Counted from the first letter of the stretch, positions 21,871 through 34,729 are shown. The stretch: DNA of 64,000 nucleotides from Pararge aegeria (GCF_905163445.1 NC_053181.1:9238001-9302000); one strand, 5' to 3'. Notes: generated by a model not told the origin, from the letters alone. Translations and numbers: made by a program.

Positions 21871-22587
21871 TATTGTGCTTGTTTCAAATTTCTTCTGCAT
21901 ATGGCAGTGATTCAATGTTTTGACCAAACTACAAAGAAAATTGAATTTAAGATTTGACTAACCGGTTAATTTCTGTTAATAGACCGACCGGATCGATATT
22001 AAGGCCGAAAACGGTTAATTTTTTTTTATGACTTTCAAGTCCGGGAAGCAATCACAGTTTTCAGTGATGGTATACCATGTCTACGTTGGCGAAGCGCCTT
22101 ATGTACAATTCTACAACAATATCATACCGCAAGCTGCTCTTGTCATGTGTCGCCGACTTCGCTATCTGTCCAACACAAAGATGTGCTTGGAACTTGCTTG
22201 AAGTTTTATTCCGCAACTTATGCTCTTAAAATTATTTATGAAAGGTCTAAATTGGGTTTCAATGGATATTACAGGTATTTATTATTATGTATAACAAATT
22301 TATATAAAAAGTGAGGTTAAAGTTTAATGTAAGGCTTCATACTCGTTTAAGGAAATAGTGATTCATCGATTTCCATCCGCTAAGTTAACCGAGATGATAA
22401 AGTATAACTTTATATTAATTAGAGATATCTTTTTTAATTAATAGGTATAAATAATCTTATAATCTTAACAATAAATTATACCAACTGGCTTATAAATCAA
22501 AATACAAAGTTTATTAAAAAAAACTAACAAATAAAAATTATCCAGCCATTTTGATAAAGCCAGCCAGTTGAATCTATCTTCTAAAGT

Positions 22588-22765
22588 CAAAGCCAAAGTC
22601 AAAAATATCTTTATTCAAGTAGGCCCACAGGTGGCACTTTTGATGCGTACATAAGAACCAAACGGTAGTGAGATGATGGCGATAACCACATTCGTAAACT
22701 TAAAACTAAAGCTACGAGGGTTCGTCCTGGTCTAAGAAGAAGCCCACAACAAACTTAGCCGGGTG
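22588..22765 (-). repeat. Family J non-LTR 3' end, solo copy
   Basis: On the plus strand: CAAAGTCAAAAATATCTTTA, TTCAAGTAGGC, GTAGTGAGATGATGGCGATA, AAAGCTACGAGGGTTC and AACAAACTTAGCCGG. Its reverse complement matches 19384-19566, so it is the 3' end of a truncated insertion with a TTTGAC-type tail. Confidence 0.75.
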
Positions 22766-22969
22766 TTTTTTTTTTTTCTATATAACTTGGCTCTGTTATA
22801 TTCATATTTTTGTTATATTTCTCTGTGGTGTACAATAAAAGTGCATTTATTCATTTATTACTTAAACAATTGAAGTTTTCTAGTGTTATTGGGTTGTTGG
22901 GTAGGTACCTATTTATCACTTAAATGGATATTTTGAACCGTTTAATAATTTGGTCCGTTTATCATCCTT

Positions 22970-23130
22970 ATACTGATACTATATATAAATTCGACGTGTG
23001 TAGGTTTATTCACTTGATTGTCCTTCTAATTATTCTTTTACGCCTTAACTAAGCTACCAATTAGTTTGACTTTTAACGTTAAGCTAGTTAAAAGGACGGA
23101 GAGTAACATATAGGCTTTTTATCACAGGAA
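22970..23130 (+). repeat. Interspersed repeat, family I copy 1
   Basis: GACGTGTGTAGGTTTATTC, TGTCCTTCTAATTATTC, ACGCCTTAACTAAGC and AAAAGGACGGAGAGTAACAT. Matches 54040-54185 and a repeat pattern I know from Lepidoptera. Confidence 0.5.
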
Positions 23131-23239
23131 AATAAACGGTTACCAAAGGATTTCTAAAAAAACGTATTATACAACGACGAAGAACGCCGGAAACACTTAA
23201 TATAACATATATAACTTTTATGTTTACGATTAGGTTAGT

Positions 23240-23335
23240 TAGGGACTACAACGCTCCCTAACAGGTAAACCCGCTACCATCTTAGACTGCATCATCACTT
23301 ACCAGGTGAGATTGCAGTCGAGGGCACAAGTTAGC
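23240..23335 (+). repeat. SINE family A 3' part
   Basis: CTAACAGGTAAACCCGCTAC, CATCTTAGACTGCATCATCA, CTTACCAGGTGAGATTGCAG. The best-conserved example of the family 3' end. Confidence 0.75.
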
Positions 23336-24149
23336 ACGGAAAAAAGAAAAAAAAAATTTAGTTTTTCTTGTGGGTCACAATACGAGTTGCAGGGACCCCG
23401 TGGACGCAAGCAATTTTGAGGACTCGCAAGGAGTTACCACTCAACTGCTGTCCACTGCTGGAAAATACCTATTTCCACCAGAGGACGCGCATCGGTTGTA
23501 ATGATGACAAGGAATCACTTCTTTTTTTTCCTGATGAAGATTGGCGGTATTAGACAATCGTATATTTTGGCATAGATTGGCTGTATTAGAACAAATAAAC
23601 GCCTGTTATATCTAGTATAGCATAATAACTAGCATATTGTTACGTAGTTGTAACATTAAGTATACTCATTATAAACAAAAAGCTCGGTACCAAATCAAAG
23701 TAGGTAGGTTGATGAAAAAAAAAACAAGAATCGGAGTGAAATAAAATAAATATAAAAGAAAAATATGGGGTGTGGAATAAGCGAAAAGGGCAAAATGGCA
23801 GTATTTTTACGCACCTAACCCAGAGAATATTTTGCAAGAAGTTATTGAATAAATATACATAACTTTCCGTTGATACCCTTTAAGGAGCTTTGTGGGTGTA
23901 TTTGTGATAAGTATTTAATTTTGTTGAATAATTTCGTAATTGTTTATACTTGTTCTTTGGGTACTTAGCACATTAAAATTAATTCTGCGCTGTTCTTAAT
24001 TAAAATTAATCCCTAGATACTTCCCTAATTATATTACATACATATGAATGTGAATTGTGTTTGTGTTATCTTCAATCACGTAGAAATAGGGTAACGGTTT
24101 GACGTCATTTCTTATCTAAACCAAACAAATTTGGCAGGTTTATAAATCC

Positions 24150-24190
24150 TGCTGTCCTTTTCTTCATAGAAAATAGCGAAAAGGACAGCA
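24150..24190. repeat. Perfect 13-bp inverted repeat
   Basis: Arms TGCTGTCCTTTTC (24150-24162) and GAAAAGGACAGCA (24178-24190) around 15 nt. No larger element is visible around it. Confidence 0.85.
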
Positions 24191-24639
24191 CGTCATTTAG
24201 ATCTCTCGATTTAGTAGTTTAGAAATATTTTTGCAACTGAATCTCCATATTTTTATGCTATTTCTGATTCCGGAGGATTTCACGGTTCCTATGAAATAGA
24301 TCTTAGTTCAACTTTCTTTACGTAATTTTTAACAGGCTGCGCCCAAACCAAGCAATTTTAAGTTATGGATTTTGCTGAATAAATAAATTGATATATTAAT
24401 TTATATATCCATTTTGTTTGTGATTGATGTCAAAAAGGATTTTCTCAATTGGACCTGTGCATATTACCTACCTGTGTAATGGTAAGTATAGGTTATGTTA
24501 AGGTGATTTTCACGCATTCATTAACGATTCTTTGAGGTTGAGAATGTAATCTTAATAACTTCTGATAGGGTCAACATTTTTTTTTTGTTTTTGTTTTACA
24601 TTTCTCACATGAAAACCCCGGAGATGAAGACAATAACGA

Positions 24640-24845
24640 ATAGCTCTCATAGCCTATATAAGTCCACTGCTAGCCTCTCCCAACGGGTGCTTACTCATAA
24701 ACACCATGCTGGGCACACAGGATGGTGATCGCAGTATATGGTAGCAGTAGCAATAACATCCCTACTGCCCGTTTTCCGTTAAATTTTATTAGTCGCCTCG
24801 GAAGACAACTGACTGTGTAGGTTCTGATATACTAACCCCGCAAAA
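24640..24845 (+). repeat. Interspersed repeat, family L copy 1
   Basis: ATAAGTCCACTGCTAGCCTC, TGCTTACTCATAAACACCAT, GCTGGGCACACAGGATGGTG and TAGTCGCCTCGGAAGACA. A reverse partial copy is at 33990-34100. Confidence 0.5.
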
Positions 24846-24877
24846 CTGGATTTAGAAGGTTCAACTACGGTACTATG

Positions 24878-24960
24878 GTAGAGTCACTACAAACAGACAG
24901 ACTTGACGTTTCAAAAGTGCTTATTGAAATTAGGCCTACTTGAAATAAATGAATTTTGTT
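24878..24960 (+). repeat. CR1-like 3' terminus fragment
   Basis: GTAGAGTCACTACAAACAGA, CAGACTTGACGTTTC, AAAAGTGCTTATTG, AGGCCTACTTGAAATAAATG. Closely matches the 3' end of the large minus-strand element (48050-48125). Confidence 0.75.
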
Positions 24961-25003
24961 TTATTTTTTGCACTGTTTTTTTTTCTGTTGTATACATTTC
25001 TCA

Positions 25004-25206
25004 CAGTAGCGTGCATAGAGGGTATGCACAGGGTATGCATACGATATAAAATAAGGAAATATCCAGTACGAGTTATAAAAAACTTAAGGATAGGCATTTT
25101 CAGAGTTACAAAATGTCAACCCTTAAGTATTTCTAACTCGTACTGGAGATTTTCTTCATTTTATAACATCTGCATACCCTGTGCATACCCTCTATGCACG
25201 CCACAG
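25004..25206. mobile_element. hAT-like MITE with 8-bp target duplication
   Basis: A 203-bp element with long terminal inverted repeats (about 80 bp, imperfect). The ends are CAGTAGCGTGCATAGAGGG on the left and, reverse-complemented, CTGTGGCGTGCATAGAGGG on the right. It is flanked by ATTTCTCA at 24996-25003 and at 25207-25214, an 8-bp target-site duplication. An 8-bp duplication and CAG-like termini fit the hAT superfamily. There is no coding capacity. Confidence 0.85.
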
Positions 25207-25904
25207 ATTTCTCATATCAGAGAACTTTGGAGATGAAAAAAGCTTTCTCCAAAGAAAACAGCAAATTAATGTCTCTATCACTCCAGTAAAACCTACCTAA
25301 GTAGGTGACACCCAACTTGTAGGAAATTCCTGTGTAGGTAGTTACTGTCAGATCAAACACAACTAGCTTCCAAACCAACTGATATGTCGGTAATTTATCC
25401 ATTGGACTTAACAGAACTCCTCGGTATGCGAGTTGTATCCGGCAGGCAAACATAAATTAGCAAATTGTTAGCGCAGAACGGACGGAATTAGTTAAAGTCA
25501 GTCCGACGAATTTACACAGTGCATGTCACTACTCATTACTTAGAAGTGCATACAAATTTATTTTATGTTTGTACGAGCTTTTATTTAACTCACAAGCAAT
25601 TATTATTTAACACCGAAATTTATACAGTGCCTGTGTTTATAAATATATTCTAAAATTTACCATAAAACTAACCATAAAAAATATCAAAAAATAATCGGCC
25701 AATTTTCATATGGCAATAGAGATGGAAGTTAGCATGGCGATAATTTGATGTTACCCAATGGTAACGTCAGATAATCTCGATTAAATCATTCAATTCAATT
25801 AAAGGTATTAAAGGTATGCATATTTTTAGTAGTTATCATTTAGTATATTGTACTTTTATTAGACCTATAACACTAGAAAATTATCTTACTCACATCCTGG
25901 ATTC

Positions 25905-26000
25905 CTGGGGTAGCTGGAAGAGATCTCTTATCGTGATAAGCTTTCCTTGTTCATGTATCATATGTTCTCATTCATAATTTATAGTACATAAAATAATAAA
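25905..26000 (+). repeat. Non-LTR retrotransposon 3' end, family K copy (decayed)
   Basis: GGGGTAGCTGGAAGAGATCT, a shifted hairpin CTTATC-GT-GATAAG (25927-25940), then CATAAAATAATAAAG. The canonical stem is lost in this copy. Confidence 0.5.
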
Positions 26001-26314
26001 GTTTAGGTAGTTCCAGGATCTACTTTCAACGTGAATAGTTTGAAGGTAGATACTGAAAACAGAACCTACCCTATAACCTACCGTAGTATGGTAGGATAGT
26101 TTGTGTTTATTATTTTATTTTTTTGAGTGTAAATGTCGTAGATTTATAAAAAAAATCAATTTTTGGTCATACAAAAATTTTGATTAAAAATATTTACGTA
26201 ACACAATTAAACGCCACCAACAACCACAAAGCTCTTTGAAGAGTATCAACGTAAAATTATGTATATTTATTCAATAAGGCCTGGAAATATATTTGCCTAC
26301 GCAACGACGTTAAA

Positions 26315-26640
26315 AAACCGGCCAAGTGCGAGTCACATTTGATTCCGAAGGGGCCATGGCTTGTAAGGACTTTTTAAATTGAAATTATTTCGGCTGGCAC
26401 GAAGGTTACATATAAAACATAATTTAATTTCTACCTAAAATCTCCTACTTGTGCAGGTACTTTTATTTTAATTTTAAATAAAAACAATTATAAAACATTA
26501 AAAAAAAATGGGTCACCGTGCATAGCCCGTAATATACAGACGCTGATCTTCAATCCACGTTATGAATTAGTTTTAGGTAGTATTAGGTAGGTGAGGTTGC
26601 CAAAGCGAAGCTCCGCCTACTTTTTGTATAAAAAAAACCA
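26315..26640 (+). repeat. Interspersed repeat starting AACCGGCCAAGTGCGAGTC
   Basis: The opening AACCGGCCAAGTGCGAGTC, followed by TTCCGAAGGGGCC, is a repeat start I recognise from arthropod genomes. The closing GCCAAAGCGAAGCTCCGCC is also familiar. The copy is decayed and single in this window. Confidence 0.4.
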
Positions 26641-28329
26641 TGAACAATAAAACCTTTGTAAAGCAACGTAAATAAAATGAATATTAAATACTTGCATTTT
26701 GCAATTTATTGTTTTCAAATGTTTGCAATAAAAAGTAATCCTACACGCTGACGTAATTGATATAAGACCGCAACCGTGATCACTCGGATGGAACTATAAT
26801 TTCATTTCAATTATCTTTGCGGATTTGCTGCGGTCAATCCCGATACCGCGCAACAAAACTATTAATAAATTCAAAGCTGAAAACGTACAAGAATTCCGTG
26901 CTGTCATATATTTTAATTAATTCATTATCAATTATAAAAATGAGATTATAAATATTCTTATTTAATCTTTTACGGATTAATTAAGAGTCACCATCACATT
27001 TTCAATATCATAGTTTAAAAGAACTTAATAGCGCCCTTGTTAGTTCATTGTAAATAAAGTTAATCTTGGGAGACTCGCCATTTTGAATATAGGTGTAAAG
27101 CACTCGCCATTTCGAATGTAGGTAGTAACAAATTAAAGTTGATGTAAAAATAAAAAAAAATCTAAGGCTGATGTATGGTTTAGTTGTATCAAAGCAAGTA
27201 GGTAGGAATTATGGCAGTGCCTGAATGTCAGGGTCTTAGGTGTTTACTTTTTCACACTACTTGCTGGACAGTGCCGCATTACAAGGCTTATTTCTAAAAG
27301 TAAATAAAGAACATACGTCATTACAGTTGTATTGAAATCCATTACGCCCATGGGCTGTAATGTGATTATCATGCTTCGACGGATGTTTACGTGTCATTTT
27401 CACTAGAAAAAGCCCCTGAATAGCAAATCAGAGAGTATCGATCAATAAAATAATTCCTCCAACATATAATTTCTGTTTAAAGTAGAGGCTCGAAGTTTAA
27501 TAAATATTAAACGTAGAGGGCATCTAGAGCAACACTTACGTCTTTCGATACACTAAGGATTTATTCCGGCGCCTATTATATAAGTCATTAAATTACACCT
27601 ATGTTGAACAATCTTATATTACAGTTTACAATCAATCACAATACAAACAATCAGAGCTAGTTGGTAACAATCGATATTTTTGGCAGATCATGGGTAGGTT
27701 ATTCTAGTATGAGACATATAATGTAGCGTAGGAGGTTGGTGAACATATAGATTATGACCCACTTTTTGATTCTGGATTTAAAATGCATTTGGTACTTACC
27801 ATATTTATTTTAGATCCGAAAATTGAATGCCGGTAAAAATGCTAAACCATTGCGAGTACGAGCTTAATTTTACGAAACTTTTAATAGTTACGTAAATTTG
27901 GGCTCTCTAACTAACTTAACTAACATTTATATTCATTTATTCAACTTACATCATTATTTTAGGTTAGTAACATGGAGCACTTTAGTGAATAAAGCCATAG
28001 TTCGTTTAGTGTGGAGTTGAATTTAACCTAATTTGGGAACTGGATAATAGTATAACCACAAAGTAATGATCAAATGCTCTGATTACTTGCCCGGTTGTAT
28101 CCAACTTGTAGCCGTACGTAGTTTGAGATTTGACACCTGCTTGTAGAGTTAGTTCAAAACACATTAATGTTACGTGAAAATTTACCTCATGTTGGACAAT
28201 ATTAGGTCCATTTTCTTATGGCGTTCAAATATTATGTTTGTTTAATACCTGTTGCCTGTGACTTCGTCCGTGTTTGTTTTGCTTTCAAGGCATCCCGTAG
28301 GAAAAAAATATTTGGGAGATGTGTAGCAT
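26641..28329. other. No gene seen
   Basis: AT-rich non-coding sequence. I see no repeated block, exon or RNA gene that I can support. Confidence 0.45.
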
Positions 28330-28460
28330 TCAAAAATTCAATCAAAAATACTTTATTGCACACATGAAATAAATAAAAGAGAACAAAGGTACAAGTCACT
28401 TAAATTTTTGTAACAATTGGAATTGGCTCACATATTTATTTATTTATTTATTTTATTTTT
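28330..28460 (-). repeat. Possible non-LTR 3' end
   Basis: On the minus strand the sequence reads through CATGTGTGCAATAAAGTA to TTTTTGATTGAATTTTTGAA, a polyadenylation signal and simple tail. The TTTATTTATTTATTTATTTT run at about 28437-28456 may be a second tail. Confidence 0.4.
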
Positions 28461-29712
28461 TTATTTATTCCCATCTTACATTTTTGTCATTACAGGAAAA
28501 AGTTATCCTAATACGACAATGCAGCATGTTATGTAAATTTTAATAATATATATAACTATAGTGTATATGATAAAATCCAAATCGCTATATTTGTGAGTTC
28601 ACTCAGAGTGCAACAAAATAAATCCGTCTTCTCGGCTATCACATTGAGGGTATTTATGAATCCTTATAGCGGTGCACAAAACTCTAAGAATATTAATACA
28701 TACTAATAATTACAAAAACATTAAATAAGGTGTCTACAGATATTTTTAAATTCTTATTTTTAAAATCGGTAGTCCTTTTTAAAAATAACTTTTTCTTTGT
28801 AGTCCTTAATTTTTTAAACTCTCGATAACTTCTTAATTAAATGTCCAATTGGAATGAATTAAAAAGTATTTTACTGCTTTATAAATACCCTTGAGGATAA
28901 AACTATTTATTTAATTAAAAATTAATATTATGCGATACTAATTTAATCTACTTTTGTTTCCACCGGTGATCTAATAAAATTTTAGAACACAAAAGCTGCT
29001 ATTGACTTAACTATGATAGTAAGATAGATTTCGCGGACTTTGTTGTAGGATATAATGAGTACACTAACACGAAGCATATACTTTTTGTATATCATCTAAA
29101 GTTCTCTCAGCGCACGCCAAGTAATGAATGAATTTTAAAGGCAAAAAAGTTTGCGGTAATAATTTACCAAAGGAAGGAAATGGAATTTAAGAAAATAAAA
29201 ATCGTTTATGTTACTTCGTGATAGTTAAGTTTGATTATTCGTTACCAATTGTACGAACTTTACTACATAACAGACTCTCTAAGGCTAGTAAGCGAATAAC
29301 TCTCTATTATAGATAGGTACTCTATGATTGCGCGTAAGGTATCAAAGATACCGTCTAGAGTCTCATACATTACATTACATTTGATTTCATTGTCTTCGCA
29401 AAAAAAAAAAACATTTAAAACAATTTGGTTCAGTGTAAAATAATATGGACCATAAAGCTATAATATTTTATAAAAGGGTATTTGTCTAAAGCTTTAAAGC
29501 CTCAAGTTTGTAAAAAAATCATTTCATCAAACACAATAAGTAAAAGAACAATGAAGATTGTTAAAAATTCCATTTGCGAAAAATTTATATTCATATTATA
29601 CATACGCTGAACAAACAAAACTGGTTAAAACGGACTGTTTACTACAGTTTATAGCAATACGGCAGAGTTGAATTTCAGACGGAATCAAGGAAAAACGTAT
29701 TAGATGAACCAT
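28461..29712. other. No gene seen
   Basis: AT-rich, with no block matched elsewhere in the window. Confidence 0.45.
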
Positions 29713-29885
29713 TCAAAGTCAAAGTCAAAAATATCTTTATTCAAGTAGGCAATAGGTGGCACTATTGATGCGTACACGGTAGTGAGATGATGGCGATCAC
29801 CACATTCGTCAACTTAATACTAAAGCTACGAGGGTTCTAAAAGCGTCCTGGTCTAAGAAGAAGCCCACAACAAACTTAGCCGGAC
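29713..29885 (-). repeat. Family J non-LTR 3' end, solo copy
   Basis: TCAAAGTCAAAGTCAAAAAT, CAAGTAGGCAATAGGTGGCA, GTAGTGAGATGATGGCGATC, AAAGCTACGAGGGTTC, AACAAACTTAGCCGG. Very similar to 22588-22765. Confidence 0.75.
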
Positions 29886-29904
29886 ACATTGATCATACCA
29901 AACG

Positions 29905-30150
29905 TTGACGACCTCCCTGGCGAAACGGTGAGTGCTGTGTGAGGTCTGGGGTCGATTCCCTGCACAGGTAATTTGGGTATTTATGATTTCTGAATTTTAT
30001 TTGGTCTGGTCTGGTGCGAGTTTTGGCTGTGGTTAGTTACCAGCCTACTGATAAAGTTCCGGCGCGATGTCACGTAGACTCCTATAGCCCGCTACCATCT
30101 TAGACTGCATCTTCACTTTCCACCAGGTAAGATTGCAAAGGCTAAGTTGT
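29905..30150 (+). repeat. SINE family A, full-length copy with tRNA-like head
   Basis: The head carries CCTGGCGAAACGGTG (box A-like, one mismatch) and GGGGTCGATTCCC (box B-like, one base short). The body follows: TTTGGTCTGGTCTGGTGCG, AGCCCGCTACCATCTTAGAC, TTCCACCAGGTAAGATTGC. This copy shows that the family is tRNA-derived. Confidence 0.75.
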
Positions 30151-30169
30151 ATTAAAAAAAACGTGGTGA

Positions 30170-30300
30170 TAAACCTATTACCAGCCCATTTCAGGGCACG
30201 GGTCTTCTCTCCGCGTGTTCTCATTCTGTTTAGGTCGGGTTTAGACTTTAGTCCACTACGATGGACAAGTTCAGATTGATGGGCTTCGCACGCCATTTGA
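30170..30300 (-). repeat. SINE family C fragment
   Basis: CCTATTACCAGCCCATTTC, AGGGCACGGGTCTTCTC and ACTTTAGTCCACTACGATGG match the 3' half of family C on the minus strand, with decay. Confidence 0.5.
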
Positions 30301-31244
30301 GCTGTAAATTAATCAGCATAAAGGACTCGTTCCCTCCGAAATTGAAGCCGACCTCTTACTATAACGTTGACGTTTTAAATTAAATTATGCCAATACCAAA
30401 AATTATTATATGTAAGTAAACTTTGTCCAGAAACCTATATTTAAGTAGTGTGGAGGGCTTATGCTCTAAAGCCCTCTTTCTTAAGAGTGAGGAGCCATGA
30501 GCCTAGCAGTGCTGATGATAATGCTGGCGAAGTAAACTTTGTGTGAAAAGTTCACGTAAGTTAAAACGCTCCAGAATCTACACGATAGGCCTAGATTATC
30601 GCTTGCCAGAGGTATTTATTATTCTTCACGAGAGCGATGGGATTAGCACCTCACAACCCTCTCCGCTAAAAGGCGTCGTGCATTAATAATGACGTACTCG
30701 AGTTTTGTGTTTCAATATAACAAACGATGGTTTGTTGCTGTTTCAATTATAATATCCAACTGTCTGAATAGATATAATATGATTGAGCTTCTTTTTAGCT
30801 CAGCTACTAAATTACTTATAGTAGTTATATTTTTAAGTAGATAGTCCATGCATCTATGGTTTCAAATTAATGTTAGCTAAAAACAATATAGACGTCACAT
30901 AACTGGCATGCAGAGTCAGCCTTATTGTTGAACATAATCTCTTATCATTTACAGGCTAAGTTTGTTGTGAGGTGTTGTGAAGATAAGTTATACAGCGATG
31001 GCACCACTTATGTGGCGTACAATAAATAATATAGATAATATTTTATTGAGAAAAATATTATACAAAAAAGCATGTAGGTACCATAATATTTATACAAACC
31101 AGATAGTAGTTTGAGGTTAGGGATTATGGTAGCCTCTTATACCAACGACAGTTAATGATCTCACAGTAAATAAAATGTTCTTATTCTTACTGAAAATAAT
31201 GTGAATAACAGAAAAATAAAAAACCTCTCTTATATTGAAATTAT
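30301..31244. other. No gene seen
   Basis: Non-coding. 30955-31020 keeps a faint trace of family J (CAGGCTAAGTTTGTTGTGAG). Confidence 0.4.
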
Positions 31245-31365
31245 TATTCATCATAATATCAACCCGTATACCCACCCACTACAGGTCACGGATCTCCTCC
31301 CACAATGAAGGTTTAGGCCGTTATCCACCAAGCTGGCACTTGGTGCGGATTGGTGGAAATTATTA
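31245..31365 (-). repeat. SINE family C fragment
   Basis: ATTCATCATAATATCAACCC, CCCACTACAGGTCACGGATC, TCCTCCCACAATGAAGG, GGTGCGGATTGGTGG. Confidence 0.65.
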
Positions 31366-31924
31366 TTATAAAAAGTTAATTTAACGATGTGTAGTTAATT
31401 TTCATGAAGGTCTATAGGAACTCCATTTGCTATTTGAGGAGGATTTGCTTATTGATATCATCCCTACGTCAAACAGACACCTCTTAAGTGTTTTTATTCC
31501 AGTGTGTCACAGCTACAGGCAGTACAGATATTTTTATCGAAATGTTTTAGGTTATAAGTATTTAATAATAATATTATAATGTCAACCTCAAACCTTTTCA
31601 AATATCTACACACATGAAAAAGCTTTGTAGATATCTTATTCTTAGAGTTCACGCGAGATATTCATGTTTGTAACTTGAAAAAGTGACGCAATTTGACTTT
31701 ACCTCTTATTTATCATCTTCTTTTTGCTGTACTTATCTACGAAACATAACTTTGTGAATGAGTCTTTGAGCAGCGAAGGTGAAAATTAATTTCAGATGAA
31801 GTAGGAAAAACACAAAACATTTTTCACATTACTTTTTCGTACATATATGAAATGGGCTGGTGTATGCGTTATACAAATTCCTATTCTATTAAAGGTCTAG
31901 AATAAGACAGTAAGTGTATACACG
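31366..31924. other. No gene seen
   Basis: AT-rich non-coding sequence with nothing recognisable. Confidence 0.4.
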
Positions 31925-32060
31925 GGAAATGCATAAACAGACCAAGCAGACGGCCCGACTGATGTTTAGTAGAAAATCATCATATATAAACAGAGAAACA
32001 CTTTGCAGGCATTCAAGGAACTCATCCTATAACCTGCAACTCTTTGTCCATCAGCCTGAG
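31925..32060 (+). repeat. Interspersed repeat, family M copy 2
   Basis: AGCAGACGGCCCGACTGATG, ACACTTTGCAGGCATTCAAG, GAACTCATCCTATAACCTGC. A diverged copy of 4225-4440. Confidence 0.45.
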
Positions 32061-32074
32061 GTGCAGTTATAATA

Positions 32075-32331
32075 ATAAATAAATAAATATACTACGACAA
32101 TAAACACATCGCCATCTAGTCCTAAAGTAAGCGAAGCTTGTGTTATGGGTACTAAGATAACGGATGAATAATTTTATGAATAATATACATAAATACTTAT
32201 AATAAACATATAAACACCCAGACACTGAAACACATTCATGTTCATCATACAAACATTTTCCAGTTGTGGGAATCGAACCCACGGCCTTGGACTCAGAAAG
32301 CAGGGTCGCTGCCCACTGCGCCAATCGGCCG
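32075..32331 (-). repeat. SINE family B copy 6, full length
   Basis: Plus-strand reading AATAAATAAATATACTACG, ATCGCCATCTAGTCC, AGCTTGTGTTATGGGTAC, box B as GGAATCGAACC (intact), AGGGTCGCTGCCCACTGCGC and CAATCGGCCGT. Head and tail are both present. The overlapping open frames on both strands are repeat-derived. Confidence 0.9.
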
Positions 32332-33989
32332 TATGAAGTCTGTGTGCCATGTGCCTGGTGTAATTACAATAGCAAAAACACCCTTCAGACCGGAACACAA
32401 TAATGCTGCTTGGCCACTGCTACTAAAATTGTACTTCGACTTACAAGTGCAAAACGTTTTTCAATCTAGACGTGGTTATAGATAATATTAGTTTTATTGT
32501 TATTATCACCCCACAAATATCCACTGCTGGACATAGCAACTTCCATACTGCTTTCATTGGTCAGCGATTTACACTTAAAAATACGTGTGTCTCAACGGCC
32601 ATCAGTTAGGGGATAATATGACCAGCTCCCAACGTGCTTATTATTTGGGCTATATCGGATTTTTTCTTTACAAATTCTGTTCTTAGGAGACTTCTAACAT
32701 GGAGCGCTCCCTAGCACCCTAAGAATTTTTTTTATATGATCTTGTCGTCTCCACGTTTCCACTTTATAGGTCATCACAGGTAGGACGATTGAAAACTATA
32801 CTCAGTTTTCCAAATGCTGAAACTTGAAAAGATCCAGAACTTGAAAACGATTTAGGCTATATAAAAAAAATACCGTTTTACTTAGTTAAATTCTCACATC
32901 ACGAGTACATGCAATTTGAGACAATTACATGATTCTCTTGATTATCTTGGAACAAGAGATACATCAGCAAATTCTAAGTTGGTAAATTGAATCTTACAAC
33001 TTTGCTTAACTACGGCAATATAATACCATCTTACCCGTTAGATTACAAGGTTAAAGTTGGTAATAATTAACCTTCTATTAAGATTAAAGTGAATTTTAGC
33101 ACGTACCTTGTACCTCTCCAATACTTATCTAATAAAATAAACTGAATATAAGATTTACTTACCTCTGCTCAGTGAATTTATTTCTGCGAAATAATAATAA
33201 TTATAACATTTATAGTGACCAAAGCGTAGTAGGGAATTTGCGTACCTGGACTGGTTTAAAAGACGATGTTTAATTCGCTTGATAAGTATTTGAATTGTAT
33301 GCGCATGATTAGGTCTTCGTATCGAGCGAAGGAACTTATTTTATTTTATTTATTTATTTTTAATTCAATTAGTACGGCTAACACCAATTACACTAATGTA
33401 TTAAACATAGCAGATTAAAACGAGAACAAAAAAAAAAGGAAATACAAAAATAAAAACAGAAATAAAAACATAATTACAACAATTCCATCAACTTTACAAT
33501 AGTTTTACCTAATAGTAATTATACTATTAGGTATTACTATATACTTAACTTGTATGTTATGAGATACATTTATTTAATCTTTTTTACTGCATCATTATTG
33601 TAGCCAGGTTTACTGAAACGCTAAATACGTTATAACGTACCCATTGGAATCATAAATTCATGCATTAGATCAATCTCTTATTCCGTTTCTTTGGTACGAA
33701 TAGATTTTTCACACATCATCTTCATTCATAACCTGACAGTCTCCTACTACTCCCACTGCCTTCTTATCTCTTAAAAGCGAAAGTTTGCGGTTTGTCCGCG
33801 GGGAATTTCCTGAATCTGGACTGGTTTTTATGTTTTGGTTTCTGACCTAACCCAAGACCTCGTGATCTTTTGTTAAAAATGCATGCCACTTGACCAGCGC
33901 ATCAGTAAATTTTTTTGACATGCTTTAAAACTTTTGTTTCAATTTTATCTATCAAGTTTATAATTTTCTCCACCTCTAGGACTAAGGGA
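32332..33989. other. No gene seen
   Basis: Non-coding. It includes a short perfect hairpin at 33507-33532 (ACCTAATAGT / ACTATTAGGT) and a T/A-rich tail-like run at 33336-33362. Confidence 0.4.
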
Positions 33990-34100
33990 CAACAACGGAG
34001 AACGACTGTGACTACCATTTACTGCGATCTCTGTCTGCCCAGCGTGTTGATTATGGGCAAACCCTCCCAATAGGAGTCTTTAGTCCAACAATGAGCTGTT
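33990..34100 (-). repeat. Interspersed repeat, family L copy 2
   Basis: CATTTACTGCGATCTCTGTC, TGCCCAGCGTGTTGATTATG and GGGCAAACCCTCCCAATAGG are the reverse complement of the family L order seen at 24640-24845. Confidence 0.5.
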
Positions 34101-34729
34101 AAAGGCTTTGAGGATGATAGAATTTTATCTTTTCTAGATCTTTGATTTATATTAGTATTTAATTTCGTACTTAGCAAATTGTAGTGAATATCGTCGACTT
34201 AATGAAGTCTTTATTGCATTTTATTTCAGGTGAGCTATCATAAAAAAACGGTAACTATTTTTAAAGAGAATAATATGGATACAAATAATCCTATAAAATT
34301 GGATATCAAAAATGCAGCCGTAACAACCATCGTCGATTTGCGCAGCAGCTGATTTGATTATTTCACCAGTTTGTAGTTAACAAGCCGTGCGGGCTTTTAT
34401 TAAATTTCGATACAACACGTTTTTTGTTTGAGCACAGTTTCGATGTAAATGTGGTAAATCTACTTTTTAGATATTATTGTTATCAAAAATCCTTTTTACC
34501 AATCGTTCAAAATCATTAGGGCGGAACGAGAGCAAGCATATTGAGGTTTGTATTATAATACGATTTTTTTTAAATTTTAGGGAAACTGTAACTTACATTG
34601 TTTTAATATGTTACCAGTGTTCATATTTATTTTTATTTTGTCACTAGCTCAGAAGTAAGTTATCCGTTAATTTCTGTATGTTATAAATATATACGGTTCG
34701 TTTAGTAATTTTATATATCTATGCTGAAA

